NCBI GenBank assembly: GCA_028554755.1
Contig: JAPTOF010000010.1
Span: forward strand, 1,844,001 to 1,908,000
DNA from: Cordia subcordata
Lineage: Eukaryota > Streptophyta > Magnoliopsida > Boraginales > Cordiaceae
DNA length: 64,000 bases
Reading direction: 5' to 3'
Below the pieces are notes generated by a model, which saw only the letters and a program-made list of their open reading frames with translations, made no database searches and was not told where the DNA came from. Positions 12,993 to 24,110 of this stretch are shown here, piece after piece (position 1 is the first letter of the stretch; the number at the start of each line of letters is the position of its first letter). A program made the position numbers and the translations under genes.

Positions 12993-13000
12993 TCTATAAG
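12993..13000 (+). promoter_or_regulatory. TATA box of the ACP gene
   Basis: The sequence cctcTATAAGtacc lies 130 bp upstream of the start codon and is followed by a CT-rich leader typical of plant 5' UTRs. Transcription would start near 13025. Confidence 0.6.
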
Positions 13001-13128
13001 TACCAACTCATTCTCTTCTCATCTCTTTCTCGCTATACACACACATATATACTCTTTGTGCTCTCCGCCTCCATCTTCTCTCCTGCATTTTCAGATTCAT
13101 CTTTTCTCTCTTTACCAAGATCCCATCA

Positions 13129-15606
13129 ATGGCGGCTACAGCTGGATCTTCCCTCACCATCTCCTCTCTTTCCCTCAAGCAAAACCAGGTAAAAATTATT
13201 AGAAAAATCAGATCTTTCTCTGATTTTTTAAACTCTTTTTGATCAGTTAATTTGCACAGTTTAATTCTTTTTTTGAAGAAAACTATTTGATTTTCTTGTT
13301 GTGCAAATGGGTATGGGTATGCATAATAAACAGTGAAGTGGGTTGGTGGATTGGCTAGCTGTTTAATAACTTTTTTGTTAAAAGATTGAGCTTTTGAGGT
13401 GATTTATATACATGCATACACACACAAACGCGCACACACACACACACACATATGTATATATTGATGGATTTGCATGGCGATAAAAAAATGGGTGTTGGAT
13501 CTTGTAATGTGTTTCAGTTATTGATCTTGTGTGTTTTCGGATGATTATTTCTTTTTTGTTTTTGAGTATATGGATTTTGATTATTTAGCTTTGAAATGCT
13601 TGTTCTTAGTCCAAGATGCAATTTTTTTTTTCAAATGTTGCTAGATGGTGTTAGTAGTCCAGCTTTAAAATGCTTTTTTAAGGCAAAGATGTATTCTTTG
13701 ACCAATAAAAGTGATTTCTAGAGCCATTTTTGTTCTTGTTTTTCTTTTACTCTATCCTATATTTTTCAATTTTGTGCTATGGTTCTTTCATTTGTTTCAT
13801 TTTTTATGGTATGGGTTTTGATAATCCAGCTTTAAAATGCTTGCTTTCAAATCGAAGGGGCAATATTTTTTTCGAATGAAGCTAGATGGTGCTAGTGATT
13901 CAGCTTTTCAAGTGTTTGTTTTTAGACAAAGATGCGTTCTTTTCCCAAGACATGTTATTTTCAAGTACTTTTTGCTTTTCGTAACTTCTTTTGTTGTTCA
14001 GATTTCATGCTGATTCTGTTTTGTAATAGAACCTGGATTTGATTACTTAAAGATTGCTTCCTTTAGTTTTTGCAGAATGGAATTAATGTTTTAAAGATTG
14101 TTGTTGTTATAATTTCTTTAAAATGGTGTTCTTTTTGCCAAATTTGCTGCTTCCTATAGATGTATACTGATAAGATAGTTTTTTTCTTGAAACAAAAAGA
14201 GAGTAGTTCTATCTGAGTAATTCTATCTGCACAAGGAATTGGAGCTAATTTATTTGCGTTTTCGTTCCTTGATTTTCTCTCTTCATGTGTAATGAAATTT
14301 TAAGATTGAATTTCTGCAGGCTCTTAACCGGTTCTCAAGCTTGAACACTGTTTCACTTTCATTTAACAGCAGAAGCTTCCGATCTCTTAAGGCTCAGGTG
14401 CCTATTCGCTTCCGTGTTGCCTGCGAGGTTTGTTCTAATTGAAGTTATTACTTGGTCTGCTTCATTTTAATGTAGCATCTCTTGTTTAGCTTGTCGTTTG
14501 TGGGGCCTTCTTTAATGTCTTCTCATAGCTTAATTATCAATGTTAGAACTAATAGTAGAACTGAATTATTGTTGTTACTCCTATTTAATGCTATTCTTTT
14601 GAGAATTTTTTTTTTTTTTTGCATGACAACAATTTCAGTTATCGTTCAAAGATTTTCCTCAAATTCAAGATGTATCGGGTTTCCCTGTAGGGTTTCCCTG
14701 TATTTTGAGTGAAGTTTGAATTTGCCACCTCTTCCGAGAATGCTAATAAAGGATGATCCTGAGACCCTCGTTTCATTTACCTTATAATTGATAGGAACTG
14801 TAGTCTACCCCTGAAATATTCTAAACGGTATTCCATTTTGGCTAAATTTATCAATTGCATTGGACATAACTGTGAAGCAACTAACAAATGAAAATGATGC
14901 TTCTTGAGCAGGCCAAGCCAGAGACAGTGGATAAAGTTTGTGCAATTGTGAGGAAGCAACTGGCTCTTCCTGAAGATTCTGCAGTGACTGGAGAGTCGAA
15001 GTTTGCTGCTCTTGGTGCTGACTCTCTTGACACGGTATCTGCTTATCCTATCGCTATGGTTCATGTTGCACACGGGCACAAGTTATTCTATTAGTGGGTG
15101 ATAAGTATCTGTTGTAAGAATCTATCTGCGGGGGAGACTAGAATTTCGTTTTCAATGGGGTTATTACACATATATTTTAATAAGAAGTTATGTTCAGCCC
15201 CCAAAGGCACTATAGTGGATCAGCTTCGAGTCAATAAGTATGCATCTTTGTTTCTATTTTTGTTTAGACAATGGCTGCCTTAAGGACTAGTAATCCATTT
15301 TCATTCTTTTCCTCCAATGTAACGAGTGGTGTCTCTGCTTATAACATGAATACCCGAGAATGAACTGCTGCTTTATGCGTGGAAAATTATCACGCTTGGC
15401 TACAAGGAACCGCGACCATTGTTTCTGCTGTGACTTCTCTATTAATTGGTCTCGACTGATCCTGGCCTTTCTCCATGCAGGTGGAGATTGTCATGGGACT
15501 CGAGGAGGAGTTTGGAATCAGCGTGGAAGAAGAAAGTGCCCAGAGCATTACTACAGTTCAAGATGCTGCAGATCTCATCGAGAAACTCATCGAGAAGAAG
15601 GCATAA
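13129..15606 (+). CDS. ACP: Chloroplast acyl carrier protein of type II fatty acid synthase
   Basis: ACP carries growing acyl chains on a 4'-phosphopantetheine arm during fatty acid synthesis in the plastid stroma. Four exons (13129-13188, 14320-14427, 14912-15034, 15481-15606) join in phase 0 to give 138 aa. Residues 1 to about 55 are Ser/Arg-rich and nearly free of acidic residues, as expected of a chloroplast transit peptide; the VACE/AKPET region marks the probable start of the mature protein. The mature part is acidic and helical, with the GADSLDT motif whose Ser94 takes the prosthetic group, then [13 protein letters not shown] of helix II. The protein ends [10 protein letters not shown]. 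The four-exon structure and length match plant plastid ACPs. Intron 1 is 1131 bp and contains a CA/TA microsatellite near 13430-13460. Confidence 0.96.
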
Positions 15607-16109
15607 AAATCAGTCTGAACTGGGAATTAAGCCACTACTTTTGCTAGGAATGAACTCTTTAGCTTTGGTTTTGGCCAAACTTTTCGTGTCTGTTCACATC
15701 CAGTTGAGTGTGTCCAATTGTACTTCATATTATTATGAAACATTATGTAGGTGCGCTTTGTGCTTTTGCCTTAAGAAGGTAACTCACAAAGCCTCATTTT
15801 GTTTTCTTTCTTGCTATGAGGCTTCAATGTGAAACTATTGATAAGCAAGTTTTATAAGCTTCTTTTTTTCGTTTTTGCTGTGAGCTAGGGTATTCCGGGA
15901 AGCGTCCTCCTTTTAGGTCTGCCATTTCTTGAGCATCTCCTAGATTTGCTCTGCAACTCTGACATTTTAATTCCATTTATAACCTTCTTATTATCTTTTG
16001 TCACGTTCTTGTGCCCCCAATTCCAATCTACGACTATTTAGGGCCCATTTGGGTTGGTCTTTTAGACGTACAAATTCTATCTTCTAAAAACAAGTTCTAA
16101 GTTATTGTG
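15607..16109 (+). other. ACP 3' flank
   Basis: This is the 3' UTR and downstream DNA. It has T-rich stretches and no further open frame with recognisable content. The phrase gggcccatttgggttggtc at about 16041 resembles a MITE terminus, but I could not pair it convincingly. Confidence 0.4.
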
Positions 16110-16372
16110 TGTTTGGAATGATTTTATTTTAAAATGCTTACCTTATTGAAATTTAAAAACATTTTATAAGATTTAAGATATTTTATCATATGTATTATGC
16201 ATGTTATAGTTGTAAGAAATAAGATAGGATAGATTGTTTATTTCTTATAAGATAAAAAAATATAATTTATTTTAAATTTTTATAAGATGTATGTGATAAT
16301 ATGTCTTAAATCTTACAAGATGAATTCTTATTTTGATTGAATAAATATTTTAAAATAAGATTATAACAAACA
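16110..16372. mobile_element. Foldback MITE, copy 1 of a local family
   Basis: The two halves of this 263-bp AT-rich element are imperfect reverse complements. The left end TGTTTGGAATGATTTTATTT pairs with the right end AATAAGATTATAACAAACA, and internal blocks such as ATAAGATTTAAGATATTTTA pair with their counterparts. The whole could fold into one long hairpin. A second copy lies at 17326-17582. No protein is encoded. Confidence 0.7.
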
Positions 16373-17180
16373 GAACATTAGTCTTCTAATATAGCCTTTT
16401 CAAGAGTTTTATTTTCTTTGAAAATCAATATAAATATTTATTGTAAAAATAAGATATATGAAAAAGAGTTTTTCTGTTTGCATTTAAAAGAGCCAGTCTA
16501 AGGCCTGTCTTAATCTTTTTTTAATAGAAAAGTATTTGAATTAATTTAAAAAATTAAAGATTTGAAAATAACTAGCTTAATATGAAAATAAGTTCTAATA
16601 TGAGAGGATCTTAATTCGAATTAAGGGGCATACGTGTTTGTAAAATTTGTATGCATCATCTTTCGGAACGAAAAATATGATCGTGAATCTCATTTTGGCT
16701 TATATGTTAAGCAAAGTTTGAATCTTATTATCATTATTAAGTTGTCTTTGTTGAATGATGTAATACTTTCTAAATTTCTTTTGTTTATAGTTTTGTTTGA
16801 TATTAATATTCATTTTTGGCTAATCTTTATAATATGCATAATATATTATTTTGTAATAATTAGTAATTTAAAGAACATTATAACATTTGACTGTATACGA
16901 AATACTTCATGTCAATTTAGTCATTAAGTAGAAATTCAATTGTTAAGATGTGGCATGGTGGAATAATAGGTCATCAAAGCAAGATTACATAATTAAAATA
17001 AAAATAAGAAAAATGAATAATTGAGATATTTAAATTTTACATAAAAATCTAAAAAAATGATGAAAAAACTAAGGGTAAGTAAAGAAAATTTTACTATACA
17101 TGAAAATTTTACAACCTTCTCTTCTCTTATAATTAGAGAAATTATCACACTAATATATTCAACAAGTAAAAACAAATTCT

Positions 17181-17214
17181 CGTGTGTATATATATATATA
17201 TATATATACACACG
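17181..17214. repeat. Perfectly palindromic TA/TG microsatellite
   Basis: A (TA)n core is flanked by CGTGTGTA on the left and TACACACG on the right, so the 34-bp tract equals its own reverse complement. It lies in intergenic DNA between two copies of the same MITE. Confidence 0.7.
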
Positions 17215-17325
17215 TGCTTTTGGCTGAAAGTATGAACCATTCTGACGTGTGACAAGACATTCGCGAGAATCTAGGCTGCATTTGTGATACGTAAATGTGT
17301 CATTTTGGCTGCTGCCGAGATCACA

Positions 17326-17582
17326 GTATTTGGGATGATTTTATTTTAAAATATTTATTTTATTAAAATTTAAAAATATTTTATAAAATTTAAAATATTT
17401 TATTATATATGTATTTTATAATTATAAAAAATAAGATAAGATAAATCACTTATTTTTTATAAGATAAAAAGAATAGTTTTGTTTTAAATTTTTGTAGGAT
17501 ATATGATAAAATTTTTTAAATCTTATAAAATGTATGTTCATTTTAATAGGATAAGTATCTTAAAATAAGTTTATAACAAACA
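17326..17582. mobile_element. Foldback MITE, copy 2 of a local family
   Basis: It matches 16110-16372 along its length in the same orientation, including the terminal ATGATTTTATTTTAAAAT and TTATAACAAAC blocks and the central AAATAAGATAAGATAAAT-type block. It is diverged enough to suggest separate old insertions rather than a recent tandem duplication. It has the same hairpin potential. Confidence 0.68.
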
Positions 17583-18551
17583 CAAAGATCTTATTTATTA
17601 ATCCTCCCTTCAGGTGTCAAAAAGATACACTGAATTAATCAGTCCAATTTAAATGAACAAAATCTTCAGTGTGTATATAAGAAAGAATGTTGCTAATAAT
17701 AATTAGAATTAAGTAATAAATATAAATATATTATGCCATTAAAATAATTCTAACAAGATTATAGCCTTTAGTGTGTGTATATTTTTTTTTCCATTAAGTG
17801 TGTGCGTATATATATTCATATATTTATTTATTTATGTGAATGGGCAAATTAATTCTCTTTGTTTCATTCATTTTGGAGACAAATTTAAATGGATGTAGAA
17901 AGCATAAAGCATTAGCATGCATGTTTTGAAATATGGAGATTAATATATAATTATATTTATATTCCTTTTTTGCGAAGTTTGTGCACTAATTTAAACATTT
18001 TAAACTAATAAAAATTAATTTTAAAAAACATGAGAAGAGTAGAGAAGGATATAATTTTTGCTTAATAATGTTATCATTATTTTATGAGATTATTAGACTT
18101 CAAAAAATAATTTATATCATGCCCTTTCACCATTATACTCCCTCATTTTTTTTCACAATATTAATATTGTTTGTTAAAATATTAATATTATGTGGATCTC
18201 TGTGTATAAATATGTTTTTGTGTATATGTGTGTACAAGAGTAATAAACAAATATATATTAAGTAACGAACTAATAAATTATGGACAAATAATAAAAAATT
18301 TGTGAATAATTCAATTAACGTTTTTATTAATGATTTTTATACTATTTATTATTCATAAATTTATGATCTTTGTTCATTAAAAACACATAATAAATACATA
18401 ATTCTAAGGGGCATGATAAACTGTCCCGACTTCAAAACCTGCCCCCCTTTTGCAGCAGTGAGTCCTCAGATTAAGTAAAAAATTTATTTTGACCCCAATA
18501 CTGCCATTTAATTTTTTGGTCAGACGTTGGCAAACGTTCCAAATTAATTCT
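17583..18551. other. AT-rich intergenic DNA
   Basis: Very AT-rich sequence with short simple repeats (atatat, atttatttattt) and no open frame with credible codon use. I see nothing functional here. Confidence 0.4.
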
Positions 18552-19600
18552 AACTGCGGATAATTTTTATTTTTAACCTTATTTTTTTAAATGCTTCTAA
18601 AATTAACCCAATTTTTAAAGGGTTTGTAAAAATAGACTTTTCGAACTTTCGAAATTCGAATTCGAACTCCAAAAATTTGAATTCGAACTTCAAAAGTTCG
18701 ATTATGTATTTTGGCCGAGTTCCAAAAAAAAAAAAACAATTACGAACAAAAAATATGATTTCGAACTTTGAAAGTTCGATTTTGAACTTTCAAAGTTCGA
18801 ACAATGGCTTCAACCGAACTTTGATAGTTCGAACATTGGCGTGCCCAGTTCAACAAATTATGCCAAAGCCAAACTTCAATAGATGAGGATTCTTTTTATA
18901 TTTTTGTTTATTGTTAATACTTGGTTTGCATAATTGATTATATTTTTTAATATGCGATCTGTAATAATTCATTATAATATTTTAATTAAAAATTAAAATT
19001 AAAAAAATGTACGGACATTAATAAAAAGGCATGTACGCGTGGCATTGACAGGAGAGGTGTACGTAATATACTTTATGTAATATCGATAAATAGGGAATAA
19101 AATTGTTAGATTAGCAAATTATTTAATGAGGCAAATCTCCTGTGCAAAAAAAAATTACATGACATAATTATAAGTTGCATTGATCAATTTGGCATGAACT
19201 CTCATTTATAATAATATACAAAAAGATATTTTTAGACATAGTTTCTAAAATAAGTAACAAAAAAAATTAGATATTATTACATGTAAGCCAACTTTTGTTG
19301 AATTGAATTGTGCATTCCAATGTTCGAACTTCGAAAGTTCGAAATCTATTTTTTGTTTGAAATTATTTTTTTTTATTGAACTTTTGAAGTTCGAAACCTA
19401 TTTTTTGTTTGAAATTATTTTTTTTTTTGGAACTGGGCCAAATACATAATCGAACTTTTGAAGTTCGAATTCAAATTTTTGGAGTTTGAATTCGAATTTT
19501 GAAAGTTCGAAAAGTCTATTTTTGCGAATCCTTTAAAAATTAGGTTAATTTTAGAAGCATTTAAAAAAATAAGGTTAAAAATAAAAATTACCAAGCAGTC
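18552..19600. mobile_element. Foldback element with about 180-bp terminal inverted repeats and TTCGAA palindromes
   Basis: Bases from about 18552 to 18735 are repeated in inverted orientation at about 19425-19600, for example TTTTAACCTTATTTTTTTAA against its complement near 19560. Inside each arm are many short palindromes of the type GAACTTTGAAAGTTCG. The centre (18740-19420) is AT-rich and non-coding. Length and structure fit a non-autonomous DNA transposon of foldback or Mutator-like type. Unlike the next element, no target duplication is evident. Confidence 0.7.
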
Positions 19601-19694
19601 GTCTTTTCTTTTCTAAATGTCACAACAATCCCATCACTTTTTTTTAATCTTTTTCCATTCTTTTTGATCTGATGATGAAACCTTCCATTTTCCC

Positions 19695-20352
19695 AATAAA
19701 ATTTTATTTTTACCCTCATTTTAAACTTTTATAGCAAAAATACCCTACTTTTTAAATTATTTTTAAAAATACCCTTTTCGGTTTCAGTTGGTGACTTACC
19801 GTTCACGGATCCCGAAATAAAAAAAATTAAAATGGGTAATTTAAAAAAATTTAAAAAAATGATGTATTTTTAACGAAAACGATAAGTCCTTACCTACTGA
19901 AAATAGTTGGTGAATGGTTGAGGTTTGAGCATGGGGGTGGGGGTGGGGGCGTGTAATGCATTAAATGCGTTTGCACAATTTGTTGGTTGAAAGGCTTGTG
20001 TGCATTTAATGCATGTGCCTTAGCCTTTTTTGGCTGCATTTAATACATGTGCATTTGCTTTTTTTTGGATTCAATGCAGAATGTTGGCTCGTTGGCTTCA
20101 ATGCAGAATTTTTTTTTGCCTTCAATGCATGGCCCCATTTTCGGTGACTTACCGTTTTCGTTAAAAACGTAATCGTTTATTTTTTCAAAATTTTTCAAAT
20201 TTTGGGATCCGTAAACAGTAAGTCACCTACCTTTTTTTTTCTGTTTTTTCAAATTTTGGTAGGTAACTTACCGAAAGGGTATTTTTGAAACCAATTTAAA
20301 AAGTAGGGTATTTTTGCCATAAAAATTTAGAACGAGGGTAAAAAAAAAATCC
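19695..20352. mobile_element. Mutator-like foldback element with 10-bp target duplication
   Basis: The terminal inverted repeats exceed 100 bp: the left arm has ACCCTCATTTTAAAC and GCAAAAATACCCTAC, and the right arm has their complements near 20330 and 20310. The element is flanked on both sides by the same CCATTTTCCC (19685-19694 and 20353-20362). A 9-11 bp target duplication with long inverted repeats is the hallmark of Mutator-like elements. The centre (19920-20140) has degenerate copies of a TGCATTTAATGCATGTGC-like word and a G-rich tract near 19933. It encodes no transposase, so it is non-autonomous. Confidence 0.78.
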
Positions 20353-20415
20353 CCATTTTCCCTGTCATCTCCCACTCTCTCCTCTCTCTTTCTCTAGTAA
20401 AGAAGGAAAAGGAAA

Positions 20416-22240
20416 ATGAAGGGAAAAGCAGAAGCTATGTGAGTACATGTGTTTTCTTTTTCTTCTATTTATTTATTTATTTACTAGAGGGTGTTATGCA
20501 TTGCTTATTTGAGAGCTTATAAGTTATAAGCACCCAAAAAAATAAGTTAGTAAGACAAGCTTTTCATTTATTCGCAGCATTGCCAAACACCCGCTTAGTA
20601 TATTTTTCTGTAATGTATGCTTATGTCTTTGTTACAATTTTACATGCATTTGTTTTTTTATTTTGTGTTTGCATGGCTAGTAACCATTTGATAATATCTC
20701 ACTGTTTATGTTAAGAATATTTCTTTATTCTGTATTTTTTAATTTTTTATTAAAAATTTTGTTACTCTGGAAGAAGATGCGAGTTTAGTTTACTTTTAGT
20801 ATAGATGCATTTTTTTTTGTTTTTGTGTTTTCTTGTTTGCATGTTCAGTAACCAATCGATAACGTATGACTTTTTAACGAGTAATTTTTAGCATTTATCT
20901 TTTTTTTTTCCTCTCTCTTTGTTACTAGTTATTTTTACCGTTTCTATTATTTTTTTGCGTTTGCACGTTGAAGCGAGTAGTCATCCCCAAGGAAGTGAAA
21001 CCATAGAGGCCGATAAAATATGTGAGTTTTCTTTTATTACTTTTTATTTTGTCTTCTTTTTTTTTTTTTTTTTTCTGTTTCTTCTTGTTCCCCCACCACT
21101 ATCGAATCTCCTTTCCTCATGGAATTCGAATGCAACTAATCTCTCCTGATCATATATATTTACGTCACTGCAAGAAATTGCTTTTCTAATTAACGCTTGG
21201 GAGAAGTGTAAAGAAATAAATGACGGTTGAAAGCGTACCAAATGTTTTATTTAGTTTGTAAGCATAACAAAATCTTCTGAAAAATAATAACTTATAGTTT
21301 ATTATACTTCTAAGCATAATAAGATATTAATTATGCTTCCAAGTCTAATGAAATATTAGTTATGCTTCTAAGCGAAATGAAATATTATTAGGATATGTAA
21401 GGTTTACGTCTCTTTTCTATTTCAATGTTTAAAAATGACTGTTAGAAGTGATCATGAAAGAAACGTCAGAATTATTTTGTGCTTAGTATTTGCTTTATAG
21501 TTGTACTTAATTTTGTGAATACTTTATATAATATTTCCCCAAAAATTGTGATTCTTTGACTTATGTTATTTCTTCGACCTTTCATTCTACATGTATGTAC
21601 TTTTAACCTCTAGTATTTTTAGGTTTTTGTGATCCCTTTCTTGTGTTCTTTTGAGTAATTTTGATTTTGTGTTTTTTCATGTCTTGAATCTATGTTCAGA
21701 ATTATTGTTCTTTTGTCTCTTCAAAATCACAGGTTGATTGGCCAGAAACGAAAGAGGTCTTCTTCTTTAACTTGGTTGCTTTTTTCCCCTAATCGCCAGC
21801 CCCTCACATTATCTCTAAGAAATAGACTCAATCACTCGAGCAATTCTTGAACTTGAATAGACTATTTGTTGAATTTTTGTATTATTAGATGTATTTTTCT
21901 TGGAAAAAATACATGTTTAATATGTAAATAATTACTTTAATTGGATCATGTGAAGCTGATGAGAGAAATCAAGGGACTGAAGATCGAAGTGAAGAAGATG
22001 AGAAAAGAGGTAAATTACAAGTTTATCCTGTTGAATCAATTGGTGGATAGTCTTGACCACTCAAACTAGCAACCATTGAACCTAAAAGACTATTTATTTA
22101 TTTACTTTTCTTATTACTGATGTATTTAATTTTTTCTTGGATAAAATACATGTTTAATGTGTTAATAATTACTTTAATTGGATGGCGTGAAGCTGACGAA
22201 AGAAATCAAGGGACTGAGGAAAGAGGTACATAAGGCGTTT
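20416..22240 (+). other. Possible small multi-exon gene or lncRNA with a duplicated mini-exon
   Basis: I do not recognise a family. A CT-rich leader is followed by an ATG at 20416 (MKGKAEA, then donor gtgagt at 20439). A block near 20975-21019 is open (reading HPQGSETIEADKI, then donor gtgagt). Two similar blocks follow at about 21952-22012 and 22192-22225, each after tgtgaag/cgtgaag and ended by gtaaat or gtacat. Read through the phases these sites imply, the last two give hydrophilic peptides sharing DERNQGTE, and the second ends in a stop shortly after. The acceptors are weak and the peptide would be only about 55-60 aa, so a non-coding transcript or chance are real alternatives. The leader begins about 30-40 bp after the Mutator-like element. 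Confidence 0.22.
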
Positions 22241-22280
22241 ATCATGTTGAAAGCAAGTAATGGATAGAGTCGAGGTGCGA
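21825..22280 (+). repeat. Tandem duplication of a 228-bp unit
   Basis: Two adjacent diverged units, about 21825-22050 and 22051-22280, share long blocks: GATGTATTT...TTTTTCTTGGA, AAAATACATGTTTAAT, AATAATTACTTTAATTGGAT, and GAAATCAAGGGACTGA followed by AAAGAGGTA. The second unit lacks about 20 bp inside the exon-like block. A further atagagtcgag at 22266 looks like the start of a third, lost unit. Confidence 0.7.
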
Positions 22281-22929
22281 TCCTGTCGAATGGCATAGAT
22301 CATGTTGATTTTGTTTGAAGACGATGAAGTAGGTGAAGAGGGGCATTTTGGATCGTAAAATTTGTATGCTTCATCTCTTTGGATGGTAAAAATTATGTGT
22401 AGGTGCAATGCTTCATGCTCAGAATGAAAAATATGATGAAAATCTCTTTTTTGACTTGAATCTTATTGTCAGTATTGTGCTTTGGTGCAACATAATCTTT
22501 GTTAGATGATTTCATTTTTTCTTGAAATTTCTTTGTAGATGATTTCATATTTTCTTGAAATTTTTTCATTTATAATCTCGATAGTTATATACTTTTCTTT
22601 TGGAGAAAACAATGCATTTTATATAACTTGGAAATTAAAAAAAACAAGTTCTTTGTTTCACGTTTCTCTACAAACTCAAAGTGTATATAAGAAAGGATTG
22701 AGCTTGAGTAGTTGAAGATCACGACTTTTTGCAATTAATCGTAGAGATTTTGTGTGTACATACATACACACACAAATGTTCAATAAAAATATTAGCTTTT
22801 TGAGTAAGTGGAGACTAAGTGATATTTTAGTTTGACAAGTTTGTTCATTTATAAATGATTAGTTGAGGTTAATGGAATTTTCTATTTCAAAAAAAATATA
22901 TATATATATATATATGTAGAATTTGAGTT

Positions 22930-23220
22930 TAGTATATTTCTTAGGCCGGGCCGAAATTATTATAAAGGGAAGGCAAAGCCCGAAGGTTGCTATCCTAATA
23001 GGCCAACAGACGGAACAAGGAGAGGGCTACGCAATCACACCACAGCAGTAAAAAAAGTGTGTTCCTTTGAGATAAGATGCACCGTAGGGCATCCTCGGCT
23101 TTCTTTGTCTTCAATGAAAAACAAACCAAATCTCGTCTTGATCTCCGAAAGCCTTTTCCTTCCCCCGCCACAAGAGCTTGAATTGACTTTTTAAGAAAGT
23201 GTTTTTTCCTCCCTAACACT
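22930..23220. other. GC-richer island of unknown origin
   Basis: Starting at ggccgggccgaaatt, this segment is clearly richer in G+C than its AT-rich surroundings and is open on the minus strand for 75 codons from 23219. The encoded peptide is not recognisable. The style of the sequence recalls organellar (mitochondrial) DNA, so it may be a nuclear insertion of organelle DNA; this is a guess from composition only. The AT-rich sequence resumes sharply at about 23220. Confidence 0.3.
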
Positions 23221-23929
23221 TTTAAAAAGAATATTTTAAAAAAAAAAAGTTAAAAATTCTGAATTTAAAAAAAAAAATGAAATTGAGTTCTTTTTAGAGT
23301 TTTCTTTTTTTTTAAAAAAAAATCTAATTTAAATACGTATTATTAAAAAAATTGTGTTTTTTCATTTTTCTTAAAAAAAGGCTAATCGCCCTTAACACCT
23401 GAACTTAATAATGCTAAATGCTCAGGTTAGTGGAAAGACCTTGGTGTAGTGGCGCATAACACTTAAAAAAACTTATGGTCCACTCGAAGCATTGAGTTTT
23501 CTTCTTTTCCTTCATAACTATCATTCTCGATTCAACTCGTCGTTTCTCATGAAATTCAGACTTAGATTTCCATTATTTAGCATTGTGATAACTGCATATG
23601 CTTGATGCTCTGTGGAGTACTCTGAGTTGTCAATACATCAGAACGTAAGCACTGCTAAATTGAAGATTCAGATGAGTGCGATTCTTAGGTGGTTCGCAAA
23701 AATCTTTTTTACCAAAGAATCTTCGCCTTTCTCAAGTCTTTTTTAGTTGTCGTGCGCCTATCGCACCGCAGAGAAGTGGAGCATACAGATTCAAGCACAA
23801 GCCTTGCTATGCGCTGGACCCTGCCAATAATTTTGGAATCTACATCAAATTTGTGTATTTTACTTGTCAAAATTAACCTTCATTACTCACTCTGGGTTTT
23901 TCTTCTTCTTTTTGTTGCTACAAAAAAAT

Positions 23930-24110
23930 TTAATTGGCGGAACCTAACTACCAATTCACAAATTGTGGATGCCAAGCACGTCCCTTGATACTGACCACCA
24001 ACTGGTAAGTCGAGGGCACTCACGAAGACATAGAATTAGAGTCGAACCTCAGTTATGAGTCACATTCAATTTCAACTCTTGCCCCTAGATATCCTGGAAG
24101 GACCGGTCAC
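23930..24110 (-). repeat. SINE-like dispersed repeat, copy 1
   Basis: On the minus strand this block contains a B-box-like GAGGTTCGACTCT near 24040 and then GACTTACCAGTTGGTGG and GAATTGGTAGTTAGGTTCCG, ending in a T-rich tract. Related blocks in the same orientation occur at 31390-31555 and 60085-60270. All three share the order agagttg..., B-box-like motif, gtta/actta..., tagt..., T-rich end. The copies are old and diverged. Confidence 0.42.
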
